A stretch of DNA of 64,000 nucleotides, from NCBI GenBank assembly GCA_030632885.1, contig DAOVTW010000002.1, positions 1 through 64,000 on the forward strand. Reading direction: 5' to 3'. Position numbers and translations under genes: made by a program. This document shows, piece by piece, positions 7,969 to 16,273 of the stretch. The notes beneath the pieces were generated by a model. It was not told where the DNA came from. It saw nothing but the letters and a program-made list of their open reading frames with translations, and did no database searches. Within the stretch, counting starts at the first letter, position 1, and each line of letters opens with the position of its first letter. The DNA is from JAIOSM01 sp023143455. Lineage in GTDB: Bacteria > Desulfobacterota > Desulfobacteria > Desulfobacterales > Desulfobacteraceae.

Positions 7969-9177
7969 ATGAAAGATTTTAAATTAAGCACCCCAAGAAA
8001 AGAGCTTTATAAAAGGATAGATAAGTTTCAGCAAGCGCTAAAAAAAAAAGAAGTTAGTGCAGCTTTAATAAGTTATAAAACAGACCTTTTTTATTTTTCA
8101 GGAACTATTCAGCAGGGATGGCTTTATATTCCTGTTGAAGGTGCCCCTCTTTTAATGGTATTCAAAGATTTTGCAAGAGCAAAACAGGAATCCGCGTTGG
8201 ATTCTATTATTGTTTTAAAAAGCCCAAAACATATCAGTAAAACTTTAAAAGATCATGGCTATAAAATTCCTGAATCCCCTTTAACTATAGGTGTTGAGTT
8301 TGACGTTCTGCCTGTAAATCAGTTAAAGATTTATCAACAAATTTTCCCAAAAGCTGAATTTGTTGATGTCTCAGTTGATATTAGGCTCACAAGAGCTGTT
8401 AAATCAGAGTATGAGATAAATAAAATCAGAGTTTGTGCTGAAAAATGGGACATGATGATGGAAAAAACCTCGGAGTATATTGAGGAAGGTGTAAAAGAGA
8501 TTGAAGTAGCAGGATTAGTTGAAGGATATGCAAGGTCGCTGGGGCATCAGGGTTTTATAAGAATGCGCATGTGGTCAGGTGAGCTTTTGTTTGGTCATTT
8601 TATGTCTGGTTCTTCTGCTTCCTTACCAAGTCATATTGCATCAGCAACTGGTGGTACTGGAACCTGTGCCGCATCTGCTCAGGGCGCAGGGTTTAAAAAA
8701 ATAGAAAAAAATGAACCGGTTTTTATTGATTATGCCTTTGGTTTTGATGGTTATATTATTGATAACACAAGGATTTTTTCCATTGGAACACTTTCAGATG
8801 AATTACTAAAAGCTCATGAAATAATGCTTGAAAATCAGGAAATTGCAAGAAAAATGGCAGTTCCTGGAACCCCTAGTGAAGATATATATTTTGCAATGTT
8901 AAGGCATGCAGAAAACGCGGGTTACAAAGATAACTTCTTGGGATTCGGCACCCCACGAGTTAAATTTACAGGACATGGTATTGGTCTTGAGCTTGATGAA
9001 TTTCCGTTTATTGCCCAGGGACAAAAACTAGCTCTTGAAAAAAATATGGTTATTGCAATTGAACCTAAACTGGTTTTTCCAGGGCAAGGTGTGGTTGGAA
9101 TAGAGAACACACACCTTGTGACAGAAAATGGATTAGAACCCTTTGCAAGTTTTCCTGATGGTATTACAATAATCTAA
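7969..9177 (+). CDS. M24-family metallopeptidase (Xaa-Pro aminopeptidase/creatinase-like)
   Basis: 402 residues: a creatinase-type N-terminal domain (~1-150) and a pita-bread catalytic domain (~165-400). Dinuclear metal ligands are in place: two Asp in DYAFGFDGYIIDNTR, His in GHGIGLELDE, Glu in IEPKLVF and Glu in GIENTHLV. It starts two bases after the hbd stop and so is translationally linked to the acyl-CoA operon. Family members hydrolyse Xaa-Pro peptides or creatine-like compounds. Why one sits in a beta-oxidation operon is unclear, so the true substrate is open. Confidence 0.85.
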   Translation: MKDFKLSTPRKELYKRIDKFQQALKKKEVSAALISYKTDLFYFSGTIQQGWLYIPVEGAPLLMVFKDFARAKQESALDSIIVLKSPKHISKTLKDHGYKIPESPLTIGVEFDVLPVNQLKIYQQIFPKAEFVDVSVDIRLTRAVKSEYEINKIRVCAEKWDMMMEKTSEYIEEGVKEIEVAGLVEGYARSLGHQGFIRMRMWSGELLFGHFMSGSSASLPSHIASATGGTGTCAASAQGAGFKKIEKNEPVFIDYAFGFDGYIIDNTRIFSIGTLSDELLKAHEIMLENQEIARKMAVPGTPSEDIYFAMLRHAENAGYKDNFLGFGTPRVKFTGHGIGLELDEFPFIAQGQKLALEKNMVIAIEPKLVFPGQGVVGIENTHLVTENGLEPFASFPDGITII

Positions 9178-9974
9178 ATAAATAATTCGGCTTTTTTTGG
9201 TTCTTTGCAATTCTCAGAGAGCCATTTTATTTTTTCAAGAATTGGTGGAACTATCAATTCTCTTGCTTCAGTTGGACAGATTCTTAAACAGGCACAGCAT
9301 AATATGCACTTGTCATTATCTGTAATTACTTCATCCTCATAAGTGATAGCCTCTGTAGGGCAGACTGTGGCACAGGTTTCACACATGGTGCAGACTTCAT
9401 TGTCCGTGGATGCAGCAGCTTTTGATGGTGCCACTCCTTGTTTATAAGGGAAGTTCCCCGGGACATCTATTTGTTTGATAGCATCAATGTTTTTATTTTT
9501 TTGTATCTTATCTAAAATACTTTTCCCGAATGCTTCTGTCTCTGCAATATCTTTTTTATCAGGTCGTCCCCCAGCAATGGGAAGCTCTTTTTTAGAAAAT
9601 GAGTGCTCACCGATAAAAGCTCCTGCAGCGACAGGTTTAAAACCAGACTCAACAGCAATGTTCTTTAATTCTAAAAGAGCATCTTCATACGCTCTGTTCC
9701 CATAAACAACAACAATTGCAGCTAATGTTTCTCCTCCTTTAAATTTTTCTAATCGTGCAGCAGCCAGGGCAGGGATTCTTCCCCTATAAACCGGCATTCC
9801 AAAGATAACAAAATCATCATTTGAAAATTTAATTTTTTCAGTATCCTTACATGGTAAAGTTAAGTCAATATGTTCAATATTCTTGATATTCATACCATGG
9901 GCAATACCCTCAACTATTTTTTTAGAAGTTCTTGTGGGTGAAAAATAGATAAGTTTTACAGTTTTTATATTCAT
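9174..9974 (-). CDS. Flavodoxin-like/2x[4Fe-4S] ferredoxin (EFR1-type)
   Basis: 266 residues. The N-terminal flavodoxin-like domain opens KLIYFSPTRTSKKIVEGIA, a phosphate-binding loop for FMN, and contains FGMPVYRGRIP. The C-terminal bacterial ferredoxin domain has two CxxCxxCxxxCP motifs (CTMCETCATVCP and CILCCACLRICP). It probably transfers electrons through FMN and two iron-sulfur clusters in the cytoplasm. ATG 9974 is preceded by AAGGGGAA and lies directly after the stop of the cytochrome gene, so the two are co-transcribed; their physiological link is not known. Its 3' end overlaps the M24 peptidase stop by four bases, convergently. Confidence 0.85.
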   Translation of the reverse strand: MNIKTVKLIYFSPTRTSKKIVEGIAHGMNIKNIEHIDLTLPCKDTEKIKFSNDDFVIFGMPVYRGRIPALAAARLEKFKGGETLAAIVVVYGNRAYEDALLELKNIAVESGFKPVAAGAFIGEHSFSKKELPIAGGRPDKKDIAETEAFGKSILDKIQKNKNIDAIKQIDVPGNFPYKQGVAPSKAAASTDNEVCTMCETCATVCPTEAITYEDEVITDNDKCILCCACLRICPTEARELIVPPILEKIKWLSENCKEPKKAELFI

Positions 9975-9976
9975 AA

Positions 9977-10558
9977 TTATTCCCCTTTCAGATGACATTT
10001 ACTGCAGCTTGACGGCGCGGCTTTTGTATTATTTTTCTTATTATGCTCTTTATGACAAACAATGCAATTTCCATGAATTGCTTCGGCATGATATTCCAAC
10101 TTTTCCTTTTGGGAAAGTTTCTTTTTATCTTTTGGCATTGGAGCCTGTCCAAGTTTAACATGACATGAAATACAGTTTTCAACTTTATCATTTGGCTTTA
10201 AATCATTTAAAGGCGTACCATTTTTATCATGATGGCATTTCCCACAGCCAATTTCATAGTCTTCCACATGTTTTTTGTGAGTAAATAAAACAATACTTTT
10301 TTTATGTTTTGCATAAGCAGGGTTTTCCATGGTGATAACATCTGCTAAGCTCGATTGCTTCATAGGTTTCGGTGTAACTGGTTTTGGGACTTCTGGCGCA
10401 GAAGTTTCAACTATAGTTTTTTCTGCCTGAGTTGTTTCAGAAATCTGCTTGGAAGGCAGTTTTTTATCTTCCGATGGTTTTGAGCAAGAACTGATCATGA
10501 AAACTAATGATAAAGAAAAGATGAAAAAATATTTTACAATATTTGGCTTGATACCCAT
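9977..10558 (-). CDS. Tetraheme cytochrome c3-family lipoprotein
   Basis: 193 residues. A lipoprotein signal peptide ends ISSC at Cys25. Then comes a low-complexity Lys/Pro/Thr linker (~26-90) and a cytochrome c3-like domain with four CxxCH motifs (CGKCH, CISCH, CIVCH, CSKCH) plus extra His for bis-His ligation (FTHKKH, HAEAIH). It would be a periplasmic electron carrier anchored by lipid, as is common in sulfate reducers. ATG 10558 follows ACAGGAG. It is the first gene of a two-gene operon with the EFR1-type ferredoxin. Confidence 0.88.
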   Translation of the reverse strand: MGIKPNIVKYFFIFSLSLVFMISSCSKPSEDKKLPSKQISETTQAEKTIVETSAPEVPKPVTPKPMKQSSLADVITMENPAYAKHKKSIVLFTHKKHVEDYEIGCGKCHHDKNGTPLNDLKPNDKVENCISCHVKLGQAPMPKDKKKLSQKEKLEYHAEAIHGNCIVCHKEHNKKNNTKAAPSSCSKCHLKGE

Positions 10559-10697
10559 TATATATCTCCTGTTTTGATTATATAGTAATTTAATATTATG
10601 ATGAATAGCAGATTTTTTTGGTGGTTTCAAGTTGTAGTATTTTTAACTGAATATTTGCGAATATATAATTTTACTTGAAGAAATTTTGGCAACTTTC

Positions 10698-10706
10698 TGT
10701 TAGAAT
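10698..10706 (+). promoter_or_regulatory. Extended -10 promoter with start point at the CDF ATG
   Basis: TG-T-TAGAAT forms an extended -10 element without a good -35 box. The expected start point, six to seven bases downstream, falls on ATG 10713, which has no Shine-Dalgarno sequence. A leaderless transcript is possible. Confidence 0.4.
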
Positions 10707-10712
10707 AGACTT

Positions 10713-11582
10713 ATGAAAAATAAGAGTGAAATAAAGAAAATTACCCTGTGGGGATTATGGGTAAATATTTTCTTATCTATTATTAAGTTTATATTAGGAT
10801 TTTTAGGAAACAGCCAGGCCGTGATTGCTGATGCTGTCCATAGTTTGTCTGATACTTTTACAGATTTTTTAATATTATTTGGCGTAAAGTATTGGACTGC
10901 ACCACCTGATAGTGATCATCCATATGGTCATCAGAAGATTGAATCTTTTATAACTATCTTGATTGGATTTATTTTGTTCTTAGCTGCATGTGGAATTGGT
11001 TATCATGCAATTACTACTGTCAATGAGATTCATGATGAAAAATTAACAATCTATACATTAATTGCTCCAATTATTTCAATTTTATTTAAAGAAATTTTAT
11101 TTAGAAAAACATATCAGATTGGAGTAAAAACAAATTCATCCTCAGTCAAAGCTAATGCCTGGCACCATCGAACTGATGCATTGTCTTCAATACCAGTTTT
11201 AATTGCTGTTGCAGCTTCTTTAATTAATCCTAAATTATTATTTTTAGATCATATTGGTGCGCTAATTGTATCGGCTTTTATTTTAAAATTATCGTTTAGT
11301 ATTGTTATTAGCAACATAAATGAGTTAATTGATACTGGTATATCAAATGAGGAGATCGAAAATATTTATAAAATTATAAATAGTAATGCTGATGTAAATG
11401 GATGTCATAAGATAAGGACCAGGAAGCTTGGCAGTTCTGTTTATATAGATTTACATTTAGAAGTAGATGGTAATTTAACAGTGTCAAAAGGGCATTTGAT
11501 TTCCGAGGAAGTAAAAAATGATCTAATTAGAGGTAACCGAAAAATAATTGATGTAATGATTCATTTGGAACCTGATCAATAA
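10713..11582 (+). CDS. Cation diffusion facilitator (CDF) family transporter
   Basis: 289 residues with six predicted membrane segments and a cytoplasmic C-terminal domain. Metal-binding Asp residues are visible in ADAVHSLSDTFTDF (helix 2) and in HHRTDALSS (helix 5). HPYGHQKIE is the typical loop after helix 2. The C-terminal part (~205-289) has the ferredoxin-like fold pattern, HKIRTRKLGSSVYIDLHL. CDF proteins export Zn, Fe, Mn or similar divalent cations in exchange for protons; the metal cannot be read from the sequence. No ribosome site is seen before ATG. Confidence 0.9.
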   Translation: MKNKSEIKKITLWGLWVNIFLSIIKFILGFLGNSQAVIADAVHSLSDTFTDFLILFGVKYWTAPPDSDHPYGHQKIESFITILIGFILFLAACGIGYHAITTVNEIHDEKLTIYTLIAPIISILFKEILFRKTYQIGVKTNSSSVKANAWHHRTDALSSIPVLIAVAASLINPKLLFLDHIGALIVSAFILKLSFSIVISNINELIDTGISNEEIENIYKIINSNADVNGCHKIRTRKLGSSVYIDLHLEVDGNLTVSKGHLISEEVKNDLIRGNRKIIDVMIHLEPDQ

Positions 11583-11795
11583 CATGGTAGGAAGGATTTA
11601 TTGAAGGAGAAGTTAAAGAATTTGAGCACCTCCCTTTTCGAATATTACTAATGAGATATGAGTTAAAGTAAAACAACCCACCAATTTATTTTTCATATGT
11701 ACAACACCCACTGGTTGTGATAATTATTTTTAGATAGCGTGCTATTGGTCTGCTATTGATTCGATGAATGATGAATGAAAAATTCAGGAGAAAGC

Positions 11796-12599
11796 ATGTT
11801 GCAACCTCTTTTTATTAAAGCTACAAACCTGTCAGATGCATGGTTTCAAACTCTTTACAAATGTGTTGAAGAGGGTCGGTCATTTACCATTAACCGTGGT
11901 TCGTTTGAGGGTCAGAAACGACTTGAATTTGATTTTATGACCATTCATATTACGCATCCTTCAAGCATTCCTCTGATTCCAAAAGTAAATCCGGTCTTAG
12001 GCTTTCCTGATCCTGTGGATGAAGACTATCTTGATAGTTATCTGCCATATTTGATGACTGGTGAAGAAAAAGAAGGTGAGTCTTATACTTACGGACAGAG
12101 AATATGTAAATGTAATCTTGATTATTTGCCGGCTGATTATAAAAAGTTAACTGAGATTCTGATTCAGGAAAAGGAAATCTGGGAAGATTCAAATATTATT
12201 ATTCAAGAAAATGGTAATTATTATGTGAATCAGATGGAATTGATGATCTGGACTTACAAAAATAAAGGGTATAGAAATAACCAGATGATTCTTCAGGTAG
12301 GTCAACCATCTGATATGGTTTTAATTGATCCGCCATGCCTTAGGCATATTGATACCCGGATTCAAGATGGAAAACTTCATTTTTTTCCCTATTTCAGGTC
12401 CTGGGACCTTTATGGTGGTTTCCCTGCAAATCTTGCAGCCATTGAAATGATGAAACAGTATTGCGCAGCTCAAATTGGAGTTGAAAACGGAGAGATTATC
12501 GCCTCATCCAAAGGGCTTCATATTTATGATTATGTATTTGAAATAGCTGAAGCAATCAGGGGGCGATCCATGGATGAATTCAGGCAGGTTTCATTGTAA
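11796..12599 (+). CDS. Thymidylate synthase-like protein (methanogen-type ThyA)
   Basis: 267 residues. The core reads PPCLRHIDTRI followed by FRSWDLYGGFPANL, matching the nucleophilic Cys region and the R-S-D/P-N substrate-binding motif of thymidylate synthase in the form found in methanogenic archaea (PCL, FRSWDL) rather than the bacterial PCH/QRSxD form. KGLHIYDYVFE near the C-terminus matches the HxY region. It would methylate dUMP to dTMP or act on a related nucleotide. ATG 11796 follows CAGGAG. It is a monocistronic gene between a transporter and a MarR regulator. An archaeal-like origin is possible; the exact substrate is unproven. Confidence 0.75.
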   Translation: MLQPLFIKATNLSDAWFQTLYKCVEEGRSFTINRGSFEGQKRLEFDFMTIHITHPSSIPLIPKVNPVLGFPDPVDEDYLDSYLPYLMTGEEKEGESYTYGQRICKCNLDYLPADYKKLTEILIQEKEIWEDSNIIIQENGNYYVNQMELMIWTYKNKGYRNNQMILQVGQPSDMVLIDPPCLRHIDTRIQDGKLHFFPYFRSWDLYGGFPANLAAIEMMKQYCAAQIGVENGEIIASSKGLHIYDYVFEIAEAIRGRSMDEFRQVSL

Positions 12600-12614
12600 C
12601 TATTCAGTTTGAAA

Positions 12615-12746
12615 ATGATATCTGGTGGTCTGGTTGATGACATCCACTCTCATATTGCCAAGGCTGAATTTACAGGAGTTGAAAAAATAGAGGACAAAAA
12701 CCATCTATCGATTCAAATTCGTCGAATTTGTAGAGAACTGTTTTGA
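12615..12746 (+). other. Short unassigned reading frame (43 codons) in the thyA-marR gap
   Basis: An open frame from ATG 12615 encodes MISGGLVDDIHSHIAKAEF and on to RRICRELF. It has no ribosome site and no family I can name. It might be a gene fragment or chance. Confidence 0.15.
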
Positions 12747-12876
12747 CAATTTGATAAAAGCGGTTGCTTATTTGGACAAATTGTAAAATCTATTTTCCCT
12801 GATTGATTTTGCTGGCGATAATGTTTAAGGCCAGGATACATCAGCAGATTCATTTAATTAAATATTGTTATGATAA

Positions 12877-12905
12877 TTGACAAAATTGTTTAGCTACTAT
12901 ATAAA
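12877..12905 (+). promoter_or_regulatory. Consensus promoter of the marR gene, start point at the ATG
   Basis: TTGACA (12877-12882), 17 bases, TATAAA (12900-12905). The predicted start, six to eight bases after the -10, is 12911-12913, and ATG is at 12913. No Shine-Dalgarno is present, so the mRNA would be leaderless. Confidence 0.7.
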
Positions 12906-12912
12906 ATTATTT

Positions 12913-13395
12913 ATGGATAAACATGAACAAGCATTGGTGTTACAATTTATAAGGCGATTTACCACGATTTTTCATAGGGTTTTAAATAAGATGAACAAGC
13001 TTGAGAAAAAACCAAGATATTATGGAACAGATCACCTTCTTTATGGTTCTGAAATCCATACTATTGAAGCCATTGGTCACAATTCTGGCATAAGCGTAAC
13101 AAAACTTGCAGATCTTCAGGGGGTTACAAAGGGTGCAGTCTCACAACTTATTCAAAAGCTTGAGAAGAAAAATTTAATAATTAGAATGAAAGATATGAAT
13201 TCTGAAAAACAGGTTTTCTTAAAGCTGTCCGATGTTGGGAATATAGCCTTTGAAGCACATGATGCTTTTCATGCAAAGGTCTTCCCTGAGCTTGTCGATG
13301 CTCTAAAACAGGCAGACAACAAAACACTTGATAGTATGGAAGTCATGCTTGAGTCAATAGAAAGATTCTGCGATAAAGCAATTAAAGAAGCATGA
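12913..13395 (+). CDS. MarR-family transcriptional regulator
   Basis: 160 residues. The winged helix-turn-helix (~40-110) contains SEIHTIEAIGHNSGISVTK, then LADLQGVTKGAVSQLIQKLE and the wing RMKDMNSEKQVFLKL. Helices at both ends form the dimer interface. ATG 12913 is chosen: the upstream in-frame TTG at 12877 is the -35 box of the promoter and cannot be the start. The ligand and targets are unknown; it faces the ygiQ gene tail to tail and is transcribed alone. Confidence 0.85.
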   Translation: MDKHEQALVLQFIRRFTTIFHRVLNKMNKLEKKPRYYGTDHLLYGSEIHTIEAIGHNSGISVTKLADLQGVTKGAVSQLIQKLEKKNLIIRMKDMNSEKQVFLKLSDVGNIAFEAHDAFHAKVFPELVDALKQADNKTLDSMEVMLESIERFCDKAIKEA

Positions 13396-13399
13396 AAAG

Positions 13400-13431
13400 A
13401 ATTATTAGTTTTCGTCAATAATAATTTTTTT
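13400..13431 (+). terminator. Intrinsic terminator of the marR gene
   Basis: AATTATTA (13400-13407) pairs with TAATAATT (13419-13426) and is followed by a T-run to 13431. It overlaps the 3' end of the convergent ygiQ gene. Confidence 0.5.
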
Positions 13432-15096
13432 CTGCTTCTCTTTTCCCTTAAGATCTTTTTCCACAAATATTTTTGAACCTGAGAACGGATCTATGCTGGT
13501 ATGATACATCAGTGTTGAATATGTAGATGGCGTAGGAGTAAATATTTGCACCTGGAGTGGATTTATTTTAAGCTTTTTCTTTGTAAATTCTTTAAGCTGT
13601 TTCATATCTTTTATGGTACAGCCAGGGTGAGCTGCAATCAAGTAATAAGTTAAAAATTGATTTTTTTCAATTTTTTTTGTAATTTTGTTAAAATCTTTCC
13701 TGAAGTCAAGAACAGATGAAACATTCGGTTTCCCCATAAGTTCAAGTACATTTTCGCAAGAGTGCTCAGGAGCAAGCTTCATTTGACCTGAAACATGATT
13801 TGCTACAATTTTTGAAATATATGCATGCCCGTTTTTTTTATCATTCATTATCAAGTCATGTCTGATGCCTGAACTGATAAAGACCTTTTTTATTCCTTTG
13901 ACTTTTAAAAGTTTCTCAAGAAGGTTTGCCTGGGAGGAATGGTTCGGGTTAAGACTTTCACAAACATTTGGGAAAAGGCATCTTTTATCCTGGCATATTC
14001 CTTTTTTTAATTTTTTTTTGCATTCAAATCCATACATGTTTGCAGTTGGTCCACCAATGTCATGGATGATTCCTTTGAAATCCTTTAATTTTGAAAGTAT
14101 TAAACCTTCTTTTAAAATTGATTCTTCACTGCGCCACGTTACGGTTGTGCCTTCATGGATACTTATTGCACAAAAGTTGCATTGACCATAACATCCACGA
14201 TGGGCAGGGATTGAAAATTTTATTGTTATAAGAGCTTTTGCTTCACCATCTTTCTTGTGATACGGGTGAAGTTCTCTTTGGAAATCCAAGTTGTAAACAG
14301 CATCAAGTTCATTTGTTGAAAGCGGTTGCTGTACAGGGTTTAGTACAAGATATCTGTTGCCATGTTTTTGAACAATTCCTTTTGCTGTAATTGAATCAGT
14401 ATTTTTATAAAAGAGATTAAAGCTTTTTATGAACTTTTCTTTATCTATTGCCACTTCTTCAAAGGAAGGAATTTCAATATAATTATCAATACTTGTTTTT
14501 GAAATATATCCAAGCCCTTTTATATTTGTGACATCAAGGTTTTTGCTGAGAGCTTCTGCCAGTTCTACAATGGTTTTTTCACCCATACCAAACACAAGAT
14601 AATCTGCTTTGGAATCAAAAAGAATTGATCTTCGAATCTTGTTTGACCAAAAATCATAATGACTGATGCGGCGAAGACTAGCTTCAATTCCTCCCAATAC
14701 AATAGGAGTAGTATTGGATTTAAAATATTTTTTTACAAGATTTGTGTAGGCAATGACTGCACGGTCAGGGCGTTTATTGTTAATCCCGCCCGGTGTATAA
14801 TCATCTTTTTTCCTTCTTTTTTTTGTAGCAGTGTAATTTGCAACCATCGAGTCAATGGCGCCTCCTGATATGCCCCAGAAAAGAGAAGGCTTGCCAAGCC
14901 TTGTAATATCTTTTTCAGATTCCATATCAGGCTGGGCTATAATACCAACTTTGTAGCCTTTGTTTAAAAGAACTTGTCCTATTACAGCTATACCCATGAA
15001 TGGAGAATCAATATAAGCATCGCCGGTAACAAGGATGATATCAAGCTTGTTCCATCCAAGTTTTTTCAATTCCTGCTTAGTTGTGGGAAGAAACAT
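13405..15096 (-). CDS. YgiQ-family radical SAM protein
   Basis: 563 residues. An N-terminal B12-binding-like region (~1-150) contains DIILVTGDAYIDSPFMG. The radical SAM core has the cluster motif CxxxCxxC in HRGCYGQCNFCAISIHEG (~270-290). IHDIGGPTANMYG and the C-terminal PTPSTYSTLMYHT are hallmarks of YgiQ (UPF0313). YgiQ proteins are widespread in anaerobes; their reaction is not established. The gene stands alone and converges with marR. Confidence 0.9.
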   Translation of the reverse strand: MFLPTTKQELKKLGWNKLDIILVTGDAYIDSPFMGIAVIGQVLLNKGYKVGIIAQPDMESEKDITRLGKPSLFWGISGGAIDSMVANYTATKKRRKKDDYTPGGINNKRPDRAVIAYTNLVKKYFKSNTTPIVLGGIEASLRRISHYDFWSNKIRRSILFDSKADYLVFGMGEKTIVELAEALSKNLDVTNIKGLGYISKTSIDNYIEIPSFEEVAIDKEKFIKSFNLFYKNTDSITAKGIVQKHGNRYLVLNPVQQPLSTNELDAVYNLDFQRELHPYHKKDGEAKALITIKFSIPAHRGCYGQCNFCAISIHEGTTVTWRSEESILKEGLILSKLKDFKGIIHDIGGPTANMYGFECKKKLKKGICQDKRCLFPNVCESLNPNHSSQANLLEKLLKVKGIKKVFISSGIRHDLIMNDKKNGHAYISKIVANHVSGQMKLAPEHSCENVLELMGKPNVSSVLDFRKDFNKITKKIEKNQFLTYYLIAAHPGCTIKDMKQLKEFTKKKLKINPLQVQIFTPTPSTYSTLMYHTSIDPFSGSKIFVEKDLKGKEKQKKIIIDEN

Positions 15097-15239
15097 GAAG
15101 CATATTTAATAACAAAGAGGGCTATTGTCAATAGCCTGGTAAAGTTAAAAATTAATTTCCTGATATGGAATTAATTTATTTTGTAATATTTGTTTTTAAG
15201 ATAGAGGTTTAAAGGGTGATATAATAAAGAAAACAGACT

Positions 15240-15312
15240 CGAATCTTCAACGGTCACAAGCTACCGTTTGCACCACATCAGCCATCCTCGCAGTTCATCC
15301 GGCAGACAATAT
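15240..15312 (-). other. GC-richer fragment with a minus-strand tail-like reading frame
   Basis: This ~70-bp patch is clearly GC-richer than its surroundings. On the minus strand it reads LPDELRGWLMWCKR followed by a stop, like the C-terminal end of some protein, possibly a transposase tail. No start, no terminal repeats and no recognisable family. It may be debris of a lost element. Confidence 0.2.
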
Positions 15313-15371
15313 GACTTGAATGAACAAAAAATGTTGTCGGGGGAAAAGTTAAAGATATTAGTTGTGCCTCT

Positions 15372-15812
15372 TTGGAATCCACAATAATTACAGATGTTAG
15401 TATCGAAAAATTAGGGAAAATATTTGTCATGAAGTATGAACCTGACAAACATGATTTGGATACTGTTATTGCTGATCAATTAGTTAAAATGGGATATGAT
15501 GCTATTGCTGGTGGAAAAAATCAAACATTAAATAAATTTGATACAACTGTGTCATATGAAAATAGCTGGGCATGGGGAGTCACCGAAGAATTTACAACCT
15601 TAAAAATTCAATTTAAAGATGTAAAGACTAAAGAAATGATTGCATATGCTGAAAATATAAAAACCGAAATTGTGAGAGTATCAGATCGAATGTTTGACGT
15701 AGAGCTTGAAGACGATCAGGGAATTATTGCAAAGAGTGTGTATCAAATCAAAACAACCAGCAAATACCAAGGTGCAAATCAATGGAATTTACAGCAATGT
15801 AAATCCAATTAG
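15372..15812 (+). CDS. Hypothetical protein, probably a lipoprotein that has lost its signal peptide
   Basis: 146 residues from TTG 15372, of no family I recognise. The open frame extends upstream to 15324 and reads DISCASLESTIITD; the CAS tripeptide followed by a Thr-rich start looks like the mature end of a lipoprotein, but no hydrophobic signal precedes it and no ATG is in frame. The body alternates predicted beta strands and helices (TVIADQLVKMGYDA; WAWGVTEEFTTLKIQFKD). It is either started at TTG/GTG without export or is a 5'-truncated remnant. Confidence 0.45.
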   Translation: MESTIITDVSIEKLGKIFVMKYEPDKHDLDTVIADQLVKMGYDAIAGGKNQTLNKFDTTVSYENSWAWGVTEEFTTLKIQFKDVKTKEMIAYAENIKTEIVRVSDRMFDVELEDDQGIIAKSVYQIKTTSKYQGANQWNLQQCKSN

Positions 15813-15859
15813 TATCAAGGTATGATAGAGCTGTTAAGTTATTACCACAAGCTGTTGCA

Positions 15860-16081
15860 GTGTCAGACATAGCTAAAGTTTATAATAACTCGTTTGCCAA
15901 GCCAGTTATAATTTTAGAAAAGACCAGGGCTAATGAAATTAAGATCTATCCTCAGCCAAAACCGAGTAAGTGGAATAAGAAAGCCATGGAAAATTTAAAA
16001 GCGAAGATTATACAACGAACAAAAGGATTGACAATAGATCAGAAAAAAGTTTTAAAACAGGGTAGGGGATTAGGAAGGTAA
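15860..16081 (+). CDS. Small hypothetical protein, possibly a gene remnant
   Basis: 73 residues from GTG 15860, with no ribosome site. The frame is open back to 15803 without an ATG and reads YDRAVKLLPQAVAVSDIAK across the chosen start, suggesting the real protein began further upstream and was cut. The C-terminus is basic (KKVLKQGRGLGR). No function recognised. Confidence 0.3.
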   Translation: MSDIAKVYNNSFAKPVIILEKTRANEIKIYPQPKPSKWNKKAMENLKAKIIQRTKGLTIDQKKVLKQGRGLGR

Positions 16082-16273
16082 AAGAAAAAATTATCCGTTC
16101 AATATTCTTTAAGGATGCCATTTGTATTGTTGAATATTTGAAAAATTATGACTATGCAAGTTATGTATAACTGTTAGGCTGGGTTAACAGCGACTACTGG
16201 AAGATGAATTCATGGGGATAAAATCTTATTTTGTTTCCCCACAATTATAGACATAATGCACATTTTTTTTGAG

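Noticed and set aside
10686..10706. TTGGCA upstream of the CDF gene as a sigma-54 promoter
   Set aside because: No GC at the required ten-base distance; the extended -10 explains the region better.
12714..12735. tRNA T-arm-like sequence (GATTCAAATTCGTCGAATTT)
   Set aside because: No acceptor, D or anticodon arm around it; it is just a short inverted repeat.
12877..12912. TTG 12877 as the start of the marR product
   Set aside because: The TTG is the first three bases of a perfect TTGACA -35 box with a -10 at 17 bases; ATG 12913 fits the MarR N-terminus.
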